NCBI GenBank assembly: GCA_027493675.1
Contig: JAOSKI010000001.1
Coordinates: 496,001 to 560,000, forward strand
Source of the DNA: Microthrixaceae bacterium
GTDB lineage: Bacteria; Actinomycetota; Acidimicrobiia; Acidimicrobiales; Microtrichaceae
DNA: 64,000 nt
Direction: 5' to 3'
How positions within the stretch are numbered: the first letter of the stretch is position 1; each line of letters starts with the position of its first letter. Position numbers and translations under genes: made by a program. Positions 46,959-57,988 of this stretch are shown here, in pieces. The notes below the pieces were generated by a model. It searched no databases. It was not told the origin of the DNA and saw only the letters and a program-made list of their open reading frames with translations.

Positions 46959-47180
46959 TGGCACGTGCGATCCTCACCGAGATGGGTCTCGAGGAGCTCG
47001 TGACCCGCCCTGGCCGAGGAGAAGGAGCGTCTGTTCAAGCTCCGCTTCCAGATGGCCACGGGCCAGCTGGAGAACTCCGCCGCGATCCGCAACGCCAAGA
47101 AGGACATTGCCCGGCTCATGACCGAGTTGCGGGCACGAGAGATCGTCGCTGCGGAAGCGGCGGCCGGAGGTGCGTCATGA
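46958..47180 (+). CDS. rpmC: Ribosomal protein L29
   Basis: About 74 residues with [16 protein letters not shown], then after a frame break near 47007 [20 protein letters not shown] and the family end, [19 protein letters not shown]. Overlaps rplP by one base and rpsQ by four. Confidence 0.92.
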
Positions 47181-47462
47181 CGGAGTCGGCCGGCGGTGCC
47201 GCGAAGCCCGAGCGCAATGCCCGCAAGGTGCGTGAGGGCCTGGTGACCTCGAACTCGATGGACCGCACCGCCGTGGTCACCGTGACCGAGCGCAAGCGGC
47301 ACCCCGGGCACAACAAGACCATGCGCCGTGACAAGAACCTCTACGTCCACGACGCGGACAACGACTTGAACGTCGGCGACCGCGGTGCGTGTGATGGAGA
47401 CCCGCCCCCTGTCCAAGACCAAGCGCTGGCGCGTGGTCGAGGTCCTGGAGCGTGCTCGATGA
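47177..47462 (+). CDS. rpsQ: Ribosomal protein S17
   Basis: About 95 residues: [40 protein letters not shown], then after a frame break near 47385 [21 protein letters not shown] 12-residue Ala/Gly/Glu extension precedes the core. ATGA overlaps at both ends. Confidence 0.94.
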
Positions 47463-47827
47463 TCCAACAGGAGACCCGGCTACGGGTTGCAGACAACTCG
47501 GGCGCCCGCGAGGTGCTCGTGATCAAGGTGCTCGGTGGCTCCCGCCGCCGGTACGCGGCCATCGGCGATGTGGTGGTGGCGACCGTGAAGGACGCCATCC
47601 CCGGTGGTGGTGTGAAGAAGGGCGAAGTCGTGAAGTGCGTCGTGGTGCGCACCCGCAAGGAGAAGCGCCGCGCGGACGGCAGCTACATCCGCTTCGACGA
47701 GAACGCAGCAGTGCTGATCAACGACCAGCGTCAACCGCGTGGCACCCGCATCTTCGGTCCGGTGGGCCGTGAGCTGCGAGACGCGAAGTTCATGCGGATC
47801 GTGTCGCTCGCCCCGGAGGTCATCTGA
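47459..47827 (+). CDS. rplN: Ribosomal protein L14
   Basis: 122 residues, intact: [60 protein letters not shown]. The standard length and motifs leave no doubt. Confidence 0.98.
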   Translation: MIQQETRLRVADNSGAREVLVIKVLGGSRRRYAAIGDVVVATVKDAIPGGGVKKGEVVKCVVVRTRKEKRRADGSYIRFDENAAVLINDQRQPRGTRIFGPVGRELRDAKFMRIVSLAPEVI

Positions 47828-48129
47828 TGAGGATTCGCAAGGGAGACAAGGTCATAGTCCTCAAGGGCAAGGACCGTGGCAAGACCGGTGAGGTGATCAC
47901 TGCCATGCCGGCACGCAACAAGGTGATCGTCGACGGCGTGAACGTGGCCAAGCGTCACCAGAAGCCGACCCGTTCGATGCAGCAGGGCGGCATCATCGAC
48001 AAGGCGATGCCGATCGATGCTTCGAACGTGGCGCTCGTGGAGGACGGCCGACCGACGCGGACCCGTGTGCAGGTCGCATCCGACGGCACCAAGACGCGTG
48101 TCTCGAAGCGCAGCGGAGGTGAACTGTGA
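47827..48129 (+). CDS. rplX: Ribosomal protein L24
   Basis: 100 residues, intact: [20 protein letters not shown] with the KOW motif, then [20 protein letters not shown]. Overlaps L14 and L5 genes. Confidence 0.97.
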   Translation: MRIRKGDKVIVLKGKDRGKTGEVITAMPARNKVIVDGVNVAKRHQKPTRSMQQGGIIDKAMPIDASNVALVEDGRPTRTRVQVASDGTKTRVSKRSGGEL

Positions 48130-48686
48130 CCACATCGATCACACCGCGACTCAAGGAGCGCTACGTCAACGAGGTCCGCAGCCAACTGCGTGACCAGCTC
48201 GGCTGCAACATCATGGAGGTGCTGCGGCTCGAGAAGATCGTGGTGAACGTGGGCGCCGGCGCCGCGGTGGACAACAAGGGCCTGATCGAGAAGATCGTGG
48301 CCGACATGACCGCCATCTGCGGCCAGAAGCCCGTGGTGACGCGGGCCAAGAAGTCGATCGCAGGGTTCAAGCTCCGCGAGGGCAACCCGATCGGGGTCAA
48401 GGTGACGCTCCGCTCGGCGCAGATGTGGGAGTTCTTCGATCGCCTGGTCACCCTCGCGATCCCCCGAATACGCGACTTCCGCGGTCTCAGCCCCAAGTCC
48501 TTCGACGGCCGGGGCAACTACACCTTCGGGGTGACCGAGCAGCTCATCTTCCCCGAGATCGACTACGACAAGATCGACGCAACACGTGGAATGGACATCA
48601 CGATCGTGACCACCGCCCGTACAGACGCCGAGGGCCGGGCACTGCTCGACGCCTTCGGCTTCCCGTTCCGACGCGAGGGAGTCTGA
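48126..48686 (+). CDS. rplE: Ribosomal protein L5
   Basis: 186 residues, intact: [63 protein letters not shown] start in a GTGA overlap. Binds 5S rRNA. Confidence 0.97.
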   Translation: MTTSITPRLKERYVNEVRSQLRDQLGCNIMEVLRLEKIVVNVGAGAAVDNKGLIEKIVADMTAICGQKPVVTRAKKSIAGFKLREGNPIGVKVTLRSAQMWEFFDRLVTLAIPRIRDFRGLSPKSFDGRGNYTFGVTEQLIFPEIDYDKIDATRGMDITIVTTARTDAEGRALLDAFGFPFRREGV

Positions 48687-48687
48687 G

Positions 48688-48873
48688 ATGGCAAAGCAGG
48701 GACTCAAGAACAAGCAGCAACGCACGCCGAAGTTCAAGGTGCGGGGCTACACCCGTTGCCGCCGATGTGGTCGACCGCGTTCGGTGTACCGCCGGTTCGG
48801 GCTGTGCCGGGTGTGCCTGCGCGAGCTGGCACACGCCGGTGAGATCCCCGGTGTGACCAAGGCGAGCTGGTGA
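48688..48873 (+). CDS. rpsZ: Ribosomal protein S14, zinc type
   Basis: 61 residues. Two CxxC pairs ([20 protein letters not shown]) mark the short zinc-binding S14. [20 protein letters not shown] at the start and GVTKASW at the end. Intact, ATG at 48688. Confidence 0.97.
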   Translation: MAKQGLKNKQQRTPKFKVRGYTRCRRCGRPRSVYRRFGLCRVCLRELAHAGEIPGVTKASW

Positions 48874-48886
48874 GGGAGGTCCAGAC

Positions 48887-49291
48887 ATGTCGATGACAGA
48901 TCCAATTGCAGACATGCTCACCCGCATCCGCAACGCGAACACCGCGATGCACGACGAGGTGCGCATGCCGTCGTCGAAGCAGAAGGTTGCTCTGGCGGAG
49001 GTGCTCAAGGCCGAGGGTTACATCGTGGACTTCCAGGTCGCGGATGATCCTTCGTCGCCGGGGAAGCTGCTCAGCATCGACCTCAAGTACTCGCCCGACC
49101 GGCGCCGCGTGATCTCCGGGTTGCGTCGTGTCTCCACACCGGGCCTGCGTGTCTACCGCAGGCACCGCGACATCGAGCGTGTGCTCGGTGGCCTCGGTGT
49201 GGCTGTCCTGTCCACCTCCAAGGGGCTCATGTCCGACCGCGAGGCTCGTCGCCGGCGCGTCGGCGGTGAGGTCCTGTGTCACGTCTGGTGA
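48887..49291 (+). CDS. rpsH: Ribosomal protein S8
   Basis: 134 residues, intact: [60 protein letters not shown]. The second ATG at 48893 is an equal alternative. Confidence 0.97.
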   Translation: MSMTDPIADMLTRIRNANTAMHDEVRMPSSKQKVALAEVLKAEGYIVDFQVADDPSSPGKLLSIDLKYSPDRRRVISGLRRVSTPGLRVYRRHRDIERVLGGLGVAVLSTSKGLMSDREARRRRVGGEVLCHVW

Positions 49292-49301
49292 GTAGGTACT
49301 G

Positions 49302-49841
49302 ATGTCACGAATCGGAAAGGCCCCGATACCCGTACCTGACGGTGTGGACGTGTCCATCGCGGACGGCACCGTCACGGTCAAGGGTCCCAAGGGGGAGCTG
49401 TCCCAGAAGATCCCCGAGCGCATCACGGTGCGCCAGGACGGCGGTGAGCTCCTCGTCGAGCGTGTCAACGACGAGCGCGAGAGCCGATCGCTGCACGGCC
49501 TCATGCGTTCCCTGGTGTCGAACATGGTCACCGGGGTCACCGAGGGCTATGTGAAGAACCTGGAGATCCAGGGTGTGGGCTACAGGGCCACCCCGAAGGG
49601 GCGACCGGTCCCTCGAGCTCGCACTCGGGTTCTCGCACCCGGTCAACATCGAGGCCCCCGAAGGCATCACCTTCAACGTGCCCGTGCCCACCCAGATCGA
49701 GGTTCACGGCATCGACAAGCAGCTGGTCGGCCAGGTGGCGGCCAACATCCGCCGCTGGCGTCAGCCCGAGCCCTACAAGGGCAAGGGCGTGCGCTACGCG
49801 GTGAGCACGTCCGTCGCAAGGCCGGCAAGGCCGGCAAGTGA
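49302..49841 (+). CDS. rplF: Ribosomal protein L6
   Basis: About 179 residues: [76 protein letters not shown] and the end [11 protein letters not shown]. Two compensating frame breaks, near 49602 and 49802. Confidence 0.95.
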   Translation: MSRIGKAPIPVPDGVDVSIADGTVTVKGPKGELSQKIPERITVRQDGGELLVERVNDERESRSLHGLMRSLVSNMVTGVTEGYVKNLEIQGVGYRATPKGRPVPRARTRVLAPGQHRGPRRHHLQRARAHPDRGSRHRQAAGRPGGGQHPPLASARALQGQGRALRGEHVRRKAGKAGK

Positions 49842-49879
49842 GCGCGGCAACCGAGAGCGGCGAGTGTGAGAGGTAGTTG

Positions 49880-50240
49880 ATGAGCGACAAGTCGAAGAAG
49901 AAGCGGGATCTCCGCAAGCGCCGTCACGCCAGGGTCCGGCGAAGCGTCATCGGAACCGCGCAGCGTCCGCGCCTCGCGGTGTTTCGGTCCAACCGCCACA
50001 TCGTGGCCCAGGTGATCGACGACGGCGCCGGCGCCACCCTCGCCGCGGCCAGCTCCCATGAGGCCGATCTGCGCGGCGCGGGCTCCGGCTGCGACGCGGC
50101 GGCCAAGGTCGGCGTGTTGGTGGCCGAGCGAGCCCGAAGTGCAGGAATCGAATCCGTCGTGTTCGACCGGGGCGGCAACCGCTACCACGGTCGGGTCGCA
50201 GCTCTCGCTGATGCTGCGCGACGCAGGACTGGAGTTCTGA
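49880..50240 (+). CDS. rplR: Ribosomal protein L18
   Basis: About 120 residues: [40 protein letters not shown], and the end RDAGLEF after a frame break near 50205. Binds 5S rRNA with L5. The uncorrected frame runs into rpsE, which is an artefact. Confidence 0.94.
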
Positions 50241-50795
50241 TGGCAATCAATGCGACCGACGACCTGGCCCTTCGTGAGTCACGTGTCATCAACATCAACC
50301 GCGTGGCCAAGGTGGTGAAGGGCGGACGCAGGTTCTCCTTCACCGCGCTGGTGGTGATCGGAGACGGCGCAGGCCGTGTCGGGTTGGGTTACGGCAAGGC
50401 CAAGGAGGTGCCCCTCGCGATCCAGAAGGGCACCGAGGAGGCGAAGCGCAACCTGTTCTCGGTGCCGATGGCAGGAGGCACGATCGTGCATCCCGTCACG
50501 GGTGTCTGTGGTGCGGGGCGTGTCATGTTGAAGCCGGCTGCGCCCGGTACCGGTGTGATCGCAGGCGGTGCCGCCCGTGCGATCCTCGAGGAGGCGGGCA
50601 TCGAGGACGTGCTGTGCAAGTCGATGGGCTCGCCCAACTACATCAACGTGGCCAAGGCGACCATCAACGGCCTGCAGCAGCAGCGCCGGCCCGAGGACAT
50701 CGCAGCCCTCCGTGGCCTGCCTGCCGATGAGATCGTTCCAGGTGGCCTGCTGCGTGCCTACCGGAGGCCGCCGCCGGTCGGTCGAGGAGGAATGA
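50240..50795 (+). CDS. rpsE: Ribosomal protein S5
   Basis: About 185 residues: [40 protein letters not shown], and [20 protein letters not shown]. With the frame break near 50763 corrected it ends AYREAAAGRSVEEE, overlapping the rpmD ATG. Confidence 0.95.
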
Positions 50796-50977
50796 TGGCG
50801 AAGTTGAGGATCACCCAGACCCGTTCCTCGATAGGTACCAAGCCCAAGCAGCGTGGGACGCTGCGGTCCCTGGGCCTGGGCCGCATCGGCAAATCGCACA
50901 CGATCGAGGACTCCCCCGAGCTGCGGGGACAGATCGCAAAGGTTCCGCACCTGGTCGAAGTTGAAGAGGACGACTGA
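50795..50977 (+). CDS. rpmD: Ribosomal protein L30
   Basis: 60 residues: [20 protein letters not shown] and [20 protein letters not shown]. Intact. ATG at 50795 or the overlapping ATG at 50792 may be used. Confidence 0.95.
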   Translation: MAKLRITQTRSSIGTKPKQRGTLRSLGLGRIGKSHTIEDSPELRGQIAKVPHLVEVEEDD

Positions 50978-51462
50978 TGAAGATCCATGACCTGAAGCCG
51001 GCCGAAGGGTCGCGTAGGCGTTCCAAGCGAGTGGGCCGTGGTATCGCAGGCAAGGGTGGCAAGACCGCCGGCCGCGGCACCAAGGGCCAACGCGCACGAG
51101 GGACCGTCCCTGTCGGATTCGAGGGAGGCCAGCTGCCGCTGGCGATCCGCGCACCCAAGCTGCGGGGTTTCAACAACCCGTTCCGCGTCGAGTACCAGGC
51201 GATCAACCTGGACACGATCGAGGAGTCGGGGCTCACAGAGGTGACTCCCGAGACGTTGCTCGCGAAGGGCCTCGTCGGCAAGGGCTCGCTGGTGAAGGTG
51301 CTCAGGCGCGGGTCGCTCACCCGTGCTGTCACGGTCAAGGTGCATGCGTGCTCGCGTACCGCAGAGGCGGCGATCACGGATGCGGGTGGTACCTTCGAGG
51401 CACTGCCGCTGCCCTTCTCGGTGCGCCCCGCGTTCTCCGGAAGCGCTCACACCAACCGCTGA
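50977..51462 (+). CDS. rplO: Ribosomal protein L15
   Basis: 161 residues, intact: [20 protein letters not shown], then the glycine-rich GRGIAGKGGKTAGRGTKGQR and FEGGQLPLAIRAPKLRGFNN. Last gene of the spc part before secY. Confidence 0.97.
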   Translation: MKIHDLKPAEGSRRRSKRVGRGIAGKGGKTAGRGTKGQRARGTVPVGFEGGQLPLAIRAPKLRGFNNPFRVEYQAINLDTIEESGLTEVTPETLLAKGLVGKGSLVKVLRRGSLTRAVTVKVHACSRTAEAAITDAGGTFEALPLPFSVRPAFSGSAHTNR

Positions 51463-51524
51463 CAACCCCGGGGGATCAGCGGTCCACATCGCCGAAAGCA
51501 CCCACGCCCTAGGAGCCACCACCA

Positions 51525-52846
51525 GTGTCCCGTATCGGCAACATCATCAAAGTGCCCGATCTTCGCAACAAGGTGCTGTTCACCCTGGCGATGCTGGTCC
51601 TCTACCGGTTCGGGTCGTTCCTGCCGGTCCCGGGCGTCGACCAGAACGCGGTGAGGGCCATCGAGGACCAGGCCCGCGAAGGGGGTGTGCTCGCCTACCT
51701 GCAGTTGTTCTCGGGCCGGGCGCTGACGCAGTTCAGCCTGTTCGCGCTGGGCATCATGCCCTACATCACGGCTTCGATCATCATGCAGATCCTGCAGGTC
51801 GTCATTCCGAAGCTCCAGGAGTGGCAGCAGCAGGGCGCGGTTGGCCAGCGCAAGATCACCCAGTGGACCCGCTACGTCACGATCGGGATCTCGGTGTTGC
51901 AGGCGACCGGGTTCACCTTCCTGTTCGCGAACGGCGGTGGTGGGCTCACGGGCGGGTCCAACATCAACCTCGTGTCGGTGTGGAGCCCGATGCGGGTGAT
52001 GCTCATCGTGGTCTCGCTCACAGCCGGCTCCGCTCTGCTCATGTGGATGGGCGAGTTGATCACCAACCGCGGCGTGGGCAACGGCATGTCGCTGATCATC
52101 TTTGCGTCGGTCGTCTCGGGTATGCCCGCGGCCTTCTCGGCCATCTACGGCTCCGAGAACGGAACCGTCAAGCTCGTGATGTTCATCGCCATGTTCGTGG
52201 CCATGATCGGCTTCATCGTGTTCGTGGAGCAGGGGCAGCGGCGGATCCCGGTCCAGTTCGCCAAGCGTGTGGTCGGTCGCAAGCAGTACGCCGGTCAGTC
52301 CACCTACATACCCTAAAGGTCAACCAGGCCGGTGTGATCCCGATCATCTTCGCGAGCGCCGTGCTGAACCTGCCGGTGCTGATCTCCCAGATCCTGCCTT
52401 CGGACGGTTGGGGAGCCAGCGTCTCGAAGTGGATCAACGACAACCTCGTCAACACGATCAATCCGATCTACCTCACCCTCCTCGGCGTGCTGATCGTGGG
52501 CTTCGCCTACTTCTATACGGCGATCTCCTTCGACCCGGTGCAACAGGCCGACAACCTGCGCAAGCAGGGTGGGTTCATCCCCGGGATCCGACCGGGGCCG
52601 CAGACCGAGACGTACCTGACCAAGGTGCTGAACCGCATCACCCTCCCCGGAGCGTTGTTCATCGCGATGCTCGCGGTCGTGCCGACCGTGCTTGTCTCCG
52701 CGCTGGTTGGTGGCAGCTCCAACGCTGCGTTCGCCTTCGGAGGCACCTCACTGCTGATAGCGGTGGGCGTCGCTCTCGAGACCATGAAGCAGGTGGACAG
52801 CCAGCTCATGATGCGCAACTACGAAGGCTTCCTGTCCACCAAGTGA
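51525..52846 (+). CDS. secY: Preprotein translocase subunit SecY
   Basis: Ten-helix protein channel, about 440 residues. VPDLRNKVLFTLAMLVLYRF, the plug-region and FALGIMPYITASIIMQIL, GNGMSLIIFASVVSGMP, YAGQSTYIP then LKVNQAGVIPIIFASAVL, and ETMKQVDSQLMMRNYEGFL at the end. The frame breaks at about 52313. GTG start at 51525, 62 bases after rplO. Confidence 0.96.
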
Positions 52847-52912
52847 GATGTGCGCAACGGCAGGGTTGAACAAGGGTCCCGTATCGACGGCGTACCCGGA
52901 GGGGGGAACCAC

Positions 52913-53576
52913 ATGGCTGAGCACGCCGATCGACCGATCCGCTTGATCGTGTTCGGACGCCAGGGCGCCGGCAAGGGCACCCAGGCGGTGCGCCTTGCCG
53001 AGCGATTCGGGATACCGCACGTCTCCACCGGTGACATGCTGCGCGAGTCGGTGAGGGAGGGCACCGCGTTCGGTCTCAGGGCCAAGGAGTACATGGACGC
53101 AGGCCGGCTGTTGCCCGATGACGTGATGCTCGGAATCGTCTCTGAGCGCCTCGAGCGTCCTGATGCCGAGGGAGGTTGGCTGCTCGACGGCTTCCCCGCA
53201 CGGCCGGGCAGGCCGAGGACCTCCAGGGTCTCGCGCCCGACGAGGGGATCAGCCTGGCTATCAACTTGGATGTGCCTGAGGATGTCGTGGTGGAGCGGAT
53301 CTCCTCGCGCCGGGTGTGCGAGGAGTGCGGGACGATCTACGCGATCGGGGATCCCTCGGCGGACCTCTGGTCGTTGCGAACGGTGTGGTGGCAACGTCAG
53401 CCAGCGTGACGACGACACCGAATCGGCCGTGAGGGCCCGGCTAGCCACCCACACCGAGCAGACGGCACCGCTGCTCGAGTGGTTCGAGTCCCAGGGCCTG
53501 TTGGTGACCGTCGACGGCACCGGTGGGCCCGACGAGGTGGCCGACCGCGGGCGATGCGGTGGACGCGCGGCTGTGA
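52913..53576 (+). CDS. adk: Adenylate kinase, zinc-lid type
   Basis: Interconverts AMP, ADP and ATP, about 221 residues. P-loop LIVFGRQGAGKGTQAVRLAE, AMP site HVSTGDMLRESVREGT, GWLLDGFP, and a lid with two CxxC pairs (RVCEECGTIY and CERCGGNVSQRDDD) that should bind zinc. ATG at 52913 follows GGAGGGGGG. The frame breaks near 53200, 53373 and 53550. The map gene that often follows adk is absent here. Confidence 0.93.
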
Positions 53577-53702
53577 GCAAGCAGCCCGGCCGCCTTTGCT
53601 CGGATCAGTTCAAGGCTCTAATGTAGTTCGTCGGCCGCAGAGCCCCTGTGGTTTCGCGTCGATCCGCCTCAAGCCCCCCGGGGCCCGACAGGAGGAAGAG
53701 TT

Positions 53703-53926
53703 CTGCCCAAACCCAAAGAAGACGCCATCGTTCTCGAGGGAACGGTCACCGAATCGCTGCCGAACGCCATGTTCCGGGTTGAACTGGAGAACGGACACGA
53801 GGTGTTGGCGCACATCTCCGGAAAGATGCGGATGCACTACATCCGGATCCTCCCGGTGACAAGGTGCAGGTGGAACTCACTCCCTACGACCTCTCCAGGG
53901 GTCGCATCACATACCGCTACAAGTGA
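53703..53926 (+). CDS. infA: Translation initiation factor IF-1
   Basis: About 74 residues: [40 protein letters not shown], and [10 protein letters not shown] at the end, the full OB fold. The start is unclear: CTG at 53703 is 7 bases after GGAGG; a TTG could arise if the C at 53703 is an extra base. One frame break near 53850. Confidence 0.93.
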
Positions 53927-53995
53927 TCCAAGGGATCGCACATCGATGATCCCCCCGGGATCCAAACCGCCACTACTGAACAGGCTGCCCACGCC

Positions 53996-54109
53996 ATGAA
54001 GGTCCGACCCAGCGTCAAGAAGATCTGTGAGAACTGCAAGGTCATCCGCCGTGATAGGCGTGTGATGGTCATCTGTGACAACCCGCGCCACAAGCAGCGC
54101 CAGGGCTGA
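53996..54109 (+). CDS. rpmJ: Ribosomal protein L36
   Basis: 37 residues: [20 protein letters not shown] to NPRHKQRQG, with the CxxC...C...H zinc pattern. Intact. Lies 69 bases after infA. Confidence 0.97.
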   Translation: MKVRPSVKKICENCKVIRRDRRVMVICDNPRHKQRQG

Positions 54110-54175
54110 CACGGTGCGTAGCACATCCATCACGGGAACCCCGGTTCGGCAAGGCAGGGAAGGTACACAACACTG

Positions 54176-54555
54176 ATGGCACGGATAGCAGGCGTCGACA
54201 TCCCACGCGAGAAGAGACTGATCATCTCGCTTACATACATCTACGGGGTCGGCAACGCCACCGCCGCGAGGGGATCTGCGAGGCCACAGGGGTGGATCCC
54301 TCCACCCGCGTGAAGGATCTCACCGATGCCGAGGTGGGCCGAGCTGCGCAGCCAGGTCGAGGGCAACTTCAAGATCGAGGGTGATCTCCGTCGTGAGGTC
54401 AACCAGAACATCAAGCGCAAGATGGAGATCGGCTGCTACCAGGGCCTGCGGCATCGTCGTGGGCGCCGGTGCGGAGCCAGCGCACCCACACCAACGCCCG
54501 AACCCGCAAGGGTCCCAAGAAGACCGTCGCAGGCAAGAAGAAGGTCAGGAAGTAG
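54176..54555 (+). CDS. rpsM: Ribosomal protein S13
   Basis: About 126 residues: [30 protein letters not shown], then in other frames [40 protein letters not shown] and [20 protein letters not shown]. At least three frame breaks (near 54270, 54345 and 54460). TAG at 54553-54555. Confidence 0.93.
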
Positions 54556-54557
54556 CA

Positions 54558-54957
54558 ATGGCGAAACCAGCCGCAGGGGGCCGTCGTCCCCGTCGCAAGG
54601 AGCGCAAGAACGTCGCCCACGGCGTGGTGCACATCAAGAGCTCCTTCAACAACACGATCGTGTCGATCACCGACCTCGACGGCAACGTCCTGTCGTGGGC
54701 ATCCGCGGGCAATGCCGGGTTCAAAGGGCTCGCGCAAGTCGACACCCTTCGCGGCCCAGCTCGCCGCTGAGCAGGCGGCCCGCAAGGCGATGGACCACGG
54801 CGTGCGCAAGGTGGACGTTGTCGTGAAGGGCCCCGGATCGGGACGCGAGACAGCGATCCGCTCGATCCAGAACGTCGGCATCGAGGTCACGGGCATCAAG
54901 GACGTGACCCCGGTGCCCCACAACGGTTGCCGGCCACCCAAGCGGCGGAGGATGTAG
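54558..54957 (+). CDS. rpsK: Ribosomal protein S11
   Basis: About 132 residues: [40 protein letters not shown], then after a frame break near 54727 [20 protein letters not shown] and the end [16 protein letters not shown]. Confidence 0.95.
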
Positions 54958-54960
54958 GAG

Positions 54961-55580
54961 ATGTCCCGCTACACAGGACCCAAGGCGCGGGTGTCGCGCC
55001 GCCTCGGCACCAACATCTGGGGCACTGCGGGTGAGAACCGTGCGATGGAGAACCGTCCGTACCCGCCCGGGGAGCACGGTCGCACCCGTCGCCGCGGCAA
55101 CGTGAGCGAATACCTGCTGCAACTGCAGGAGAAGCAGAAGGCACGTTTCACCTACGGGTTCGGCGAACGCCAGTTCCGGAACCTCTACAAGGAGGCCAAC
55201 CGCCGTCCGGGTGTCACCGGCGAGACCCTGTTGGTCTTCTGCGAGTTGCGGCTCGACAACGTGGCTTACCGCGCCGGGTGGGCGGCTACCCGTCCCCAGG
55301 CACGCCAGTTCGTCTCGCACGGACACGTCGAGGTCAACGGCCGGCGTGTCAACGTTCCGAGCTACCGACTTCGCAAGGGCGACGTGGTGCGCCTCCGGGA
55401 CAAGTCCCGAAACATGGTCGTGATCCAATGGAATCAGGAGCACTACGGCCGCACCCCCGCCACCCTGGCTCCGAAGCGGCCGACGGCGGCCAGGAGGTGA
55501 CCGTGCGGGAGCTTCCGTTGCGTGAGCACATCGATGTGCCCGTCAAGGAGTCCCTGATAGTCGAGCTCTATTCCAAGTAG
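54961..55580 (+). CDS. rpsD: Ribosomal protein S4
   Basis: About 206 residues. MSRYTGPKARVSRRLGTNIW, YGFGERQFRNLYKEANRRPG and the S4 domain RQFVSHGHVEVNGRRVNVPS. The uncorrected frame stops at 55500, but the true end, REHIDVPVKESLIVELYSK, follows in another frame; the break lies at about 55465-55485. Assembly initiator of the small subunit. Confidence 0.93.
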
Positions 55581-55647
55581 TACCGAATCCCGACAACCCG
55601 TACAGCCCCAGCACCACACAGCGAATCCGCCACCAGAGGTTTCACAA

Positions 55648-56583
55648 ATGCTCGTCATCCAGCGACCCACAGTCGAACCAGTCGAAGATGCAGTCGGCAA
55701 CACGCAACGATTCGCCGTCTCGCCGCTCGAACCGGGTTTCGGGCACACGCTCGGGAACTCCTGCGGCGCACGCTGCTGTCGTCGATACCCGGCACCGCGA
55801 TCACCGAGGTCCGCTTCGATGACGCGCTGCACGAGTTCGACACGATCGCCGGCGTCACCGAGGACGTGACCGACATCATCTTGAACCTCAAGGACATCGT
55901 GCTGCGCTCCGAGCTCGACGAGCCCAAGACAGTCAGGTTGGACGTCACGGGTCCCAAGGAGGTCACCGCGGCGGACATCCAGCTCGTCGACGACATCGAG
56001 GTGCTGAACCCCGACCAGCACATCGCGAGCGTGAACGCCAAGGGACGTCTCAGCGTGGATCTCACGATCGACCGTGGCAAGGGGTATCTGTCGTCCTCCG
56101 GCCAGGCCGCGGCAACCATCGGGTCGATTCCCATCGACGCCATCTTCGCTCCGGTGCGCAGGGTGTCGTTCCTTGTGGAGCCGACCCGTGTGGAGCAGTC
56201 GACCGAGTACGACCGCCTGGTGATCACCGTCGAGACCGACGGCTCGATCGAGCCGCGTGAGGCGATGGCGTCGGCGGGCGCCACACTGCGCTCGCTGGTG
56301 GAGTTGGTGGAGAACATGGCCGAGGAGCCTGAAGGCCTCAGCCTTTCCGGAGGTGGTGTCCACGGTGGTCAGCTCGCCCGACCTCGAGCTGTCCGTGGAG
56401 GACCTGGATCTTTCCGAGCGTCCCCGCAACTGCCTCAAGCGCGCCCAGGTGAACACGGTCGGTGAGCTTCTCGAGAAGTCCGAGGACGACCTGTTGGCGA
56501 TCACCAACTTCGGCCAGAAGTCACTCGACGAGGTGCTCGAGAAGCTCGACGCACGAGGCTTGTCGCTGCGTGGCAACGACTGA
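55648..56583 (+). CDS. rpoA: RNA polymerase alpha subunit
   Basis: About 311 residues. [17 protein letters not shown] and, after a frame break near 55760, [20 protein letters not shown] form the dimer domain; the C-terminal domain has [20 protein letters not shown] and [21 protein letters not shown] second frame break near 56340 lies in the linker. ATG at 55648. Confidence 0.95.
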
Positions 56584-56607
56584 CCGAACGAGACCCAGGA
56601 CCCGAAC

Positions 56608-56962
56608 ATGCCTGCAACACCCACCAAGGGCCACCGGTTCGGTGGCAGCCCGAAGCACCAGCGTCTGATCATGGCGAACCTGGTCTCCTCGCTCGTCGCG
56701 TCACCGACGGGGATCGAGACGACTCTTGCCAAGGCCAAGGCTCTGCGCCCCATCGCCGAGAAGCTGATCACCAAGGCGCGCAAGGGTGGCCTGCACAATC
56801 ACCGTCAGATCCTCGCGTACGTGGGTGATCAGGAGATCGCCGCGATCCTCATGGACGAGGTTGGTCCTCGCTACGCGGATCGACCCGGTGGCTACACCCG
56901 GATCCTCAAGCTGGGTCCGCGGCCGGGTGACAACGCTCCGATGGCGCATCGAACTGGTGTAA
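56608..56962 (+). CDS. rplQ: Ribosomal protein L17
   Basis: About 118 residues: TKGHRFGGSPKHQRLIMANL, then the family motif TTLAKAKALRPIAEKLITKA and YADRPGGYTRILKLGPRPGD. An indel near 56946 hides the natural end APMARIELV with TAA at 56960-56962; without the correction the frame runs on through the palindrome to 57111. Confidence 0.94.
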
Positions 56963-56985
56963 CCCACCCCCCTTCACCCCCACAG

Positions 56986-57038
56986 GCGAACTGTCCGGTC
57001 TCAGGCGCGGAATCCGCGCCTGAGACCGGACAGTTCGC
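56986..57038. repeat. Perfect 26-bp palindrome of the GCGAACTG family
   Basis: The left arm starts GCGAACTGTCCGGTCTCAGG at 56986 and ends at 57011; the right arm, 57013-57038, is its exact inverse complement, with a single base between. A further half-copy, GGACCGGACAGTTCGGCTGG, lies at 57054-57073. It occupies the gap between rplQ and truA and could end or stabilise the rplQ transcript. Confidence 0.9.
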
Positions 57039-57114
57039 TGGGTGGGTCGCCTGGACCGGACAGTTCGGCTGGGTGGGTCGGCACGGGACCCCACCGGGTG
57101 GCATGGTGTGAGGC

Positions 57115-57939
57115 GTGACCGACCCGCCGGAATCCCCTGACGTCGCCGGACCGGCGGAGGTGCGAATCGACCCGCCGGTCGGGGGATTTGACCGTTGCAG
57201 GCTGACGCTCGCCTACGACGGCAGCGGCTTCAGGGGGTTCGCGCCCAACGCGGGTGTGCGTACCGTCGGCGGCGAGTTGTCAACGGCGCTGGCGAAGGTG
57301 CTCGGAACCGAGATCGAGCTCGCGGTCGCCGGGCGTACCGACGCGGGCGTTCACGCCAGGGGCCAGGTCGTGTCCTTCGATGCGCCCAGTGGCAGCGTCG
57401 AGCCCGTGGAGCTGCGCCGCTCGCTCAACTCGCTGCTGGGCCCGAGCATCGTGGTGCGCGAGGTCCAGCCCGCGGCGGCGGACTTCCACGCCCGCTTCTC
57501 TGCCCGCTGGCGTCGCTACCGCTACCGGTTGCTCACAGCCGAGGTGCCGGACCCTTTCCTCGGCGCCACGACCTGGTGGATGCCAGGCCCTGGACCATCA
57601 CCGCATGGCCGACGCCGCGCACGTGCTTGTCGGAACCCATGACTTCTCTTCGTTCTGCAGGCGCCCGAGGGACCGGCCCGATGCATCGCTGGTTCGCAGC
57701 GTCACCGAGCGCGCTGGAGCCAGGAACCGGGCGACGACGGCCGGGTGCTCACCTTCGAGATCACCGCGACCGCGTTCTGTCACCAGATGGTGCGCAGCAT
57801 CGTGGGCACGCTGGTGGAGATCGGAAGAGGTGTTCAGGGTGTCGACGCCGTCGCCGCCGCTCTCACCCACGCCGACCGGTCACTCGCGGGCCAGTTGGCG
57901 CCTCCGTGTGGCCTGATCCTGTGGGAGGTCGGCTACTGA
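57115..57939 (+). CDS. truA: tRNA pseudouridine(38-40) synthase
   Basis: About 275 residues. LTLAYDGSGFRGFAPNAGVR and AVAGRTDAGVHARGQVVSFD with the catalytic aspartate, RWRRYRYRLL, THDFSSFCR, and ATAFCHQMVRSIVGTLVEIG. GTG start at 57115. The frame breaks near 57585 and 57715. truA after rplQ is a common arrangement. Confidence 0.93.
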
Positions 57940-57988
57940 CGGCCCCGGGTCAACCCGGAGGTGCCCGGGCGACGGCTGTAGGGGAAGC

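Noticed and set aside
49880..50977. An apparent L18-S5-L30 fusion
   Set aside because: Frame breaks near 50205 and 50763 hide the normal stops; each protein has its standard start and end motif.
57945..57958. Terminator CCGGGTCAACCCGG after truA
   Set aside because: The two-base loop is too tight and no T-run follows; it may be a chance palindrome.
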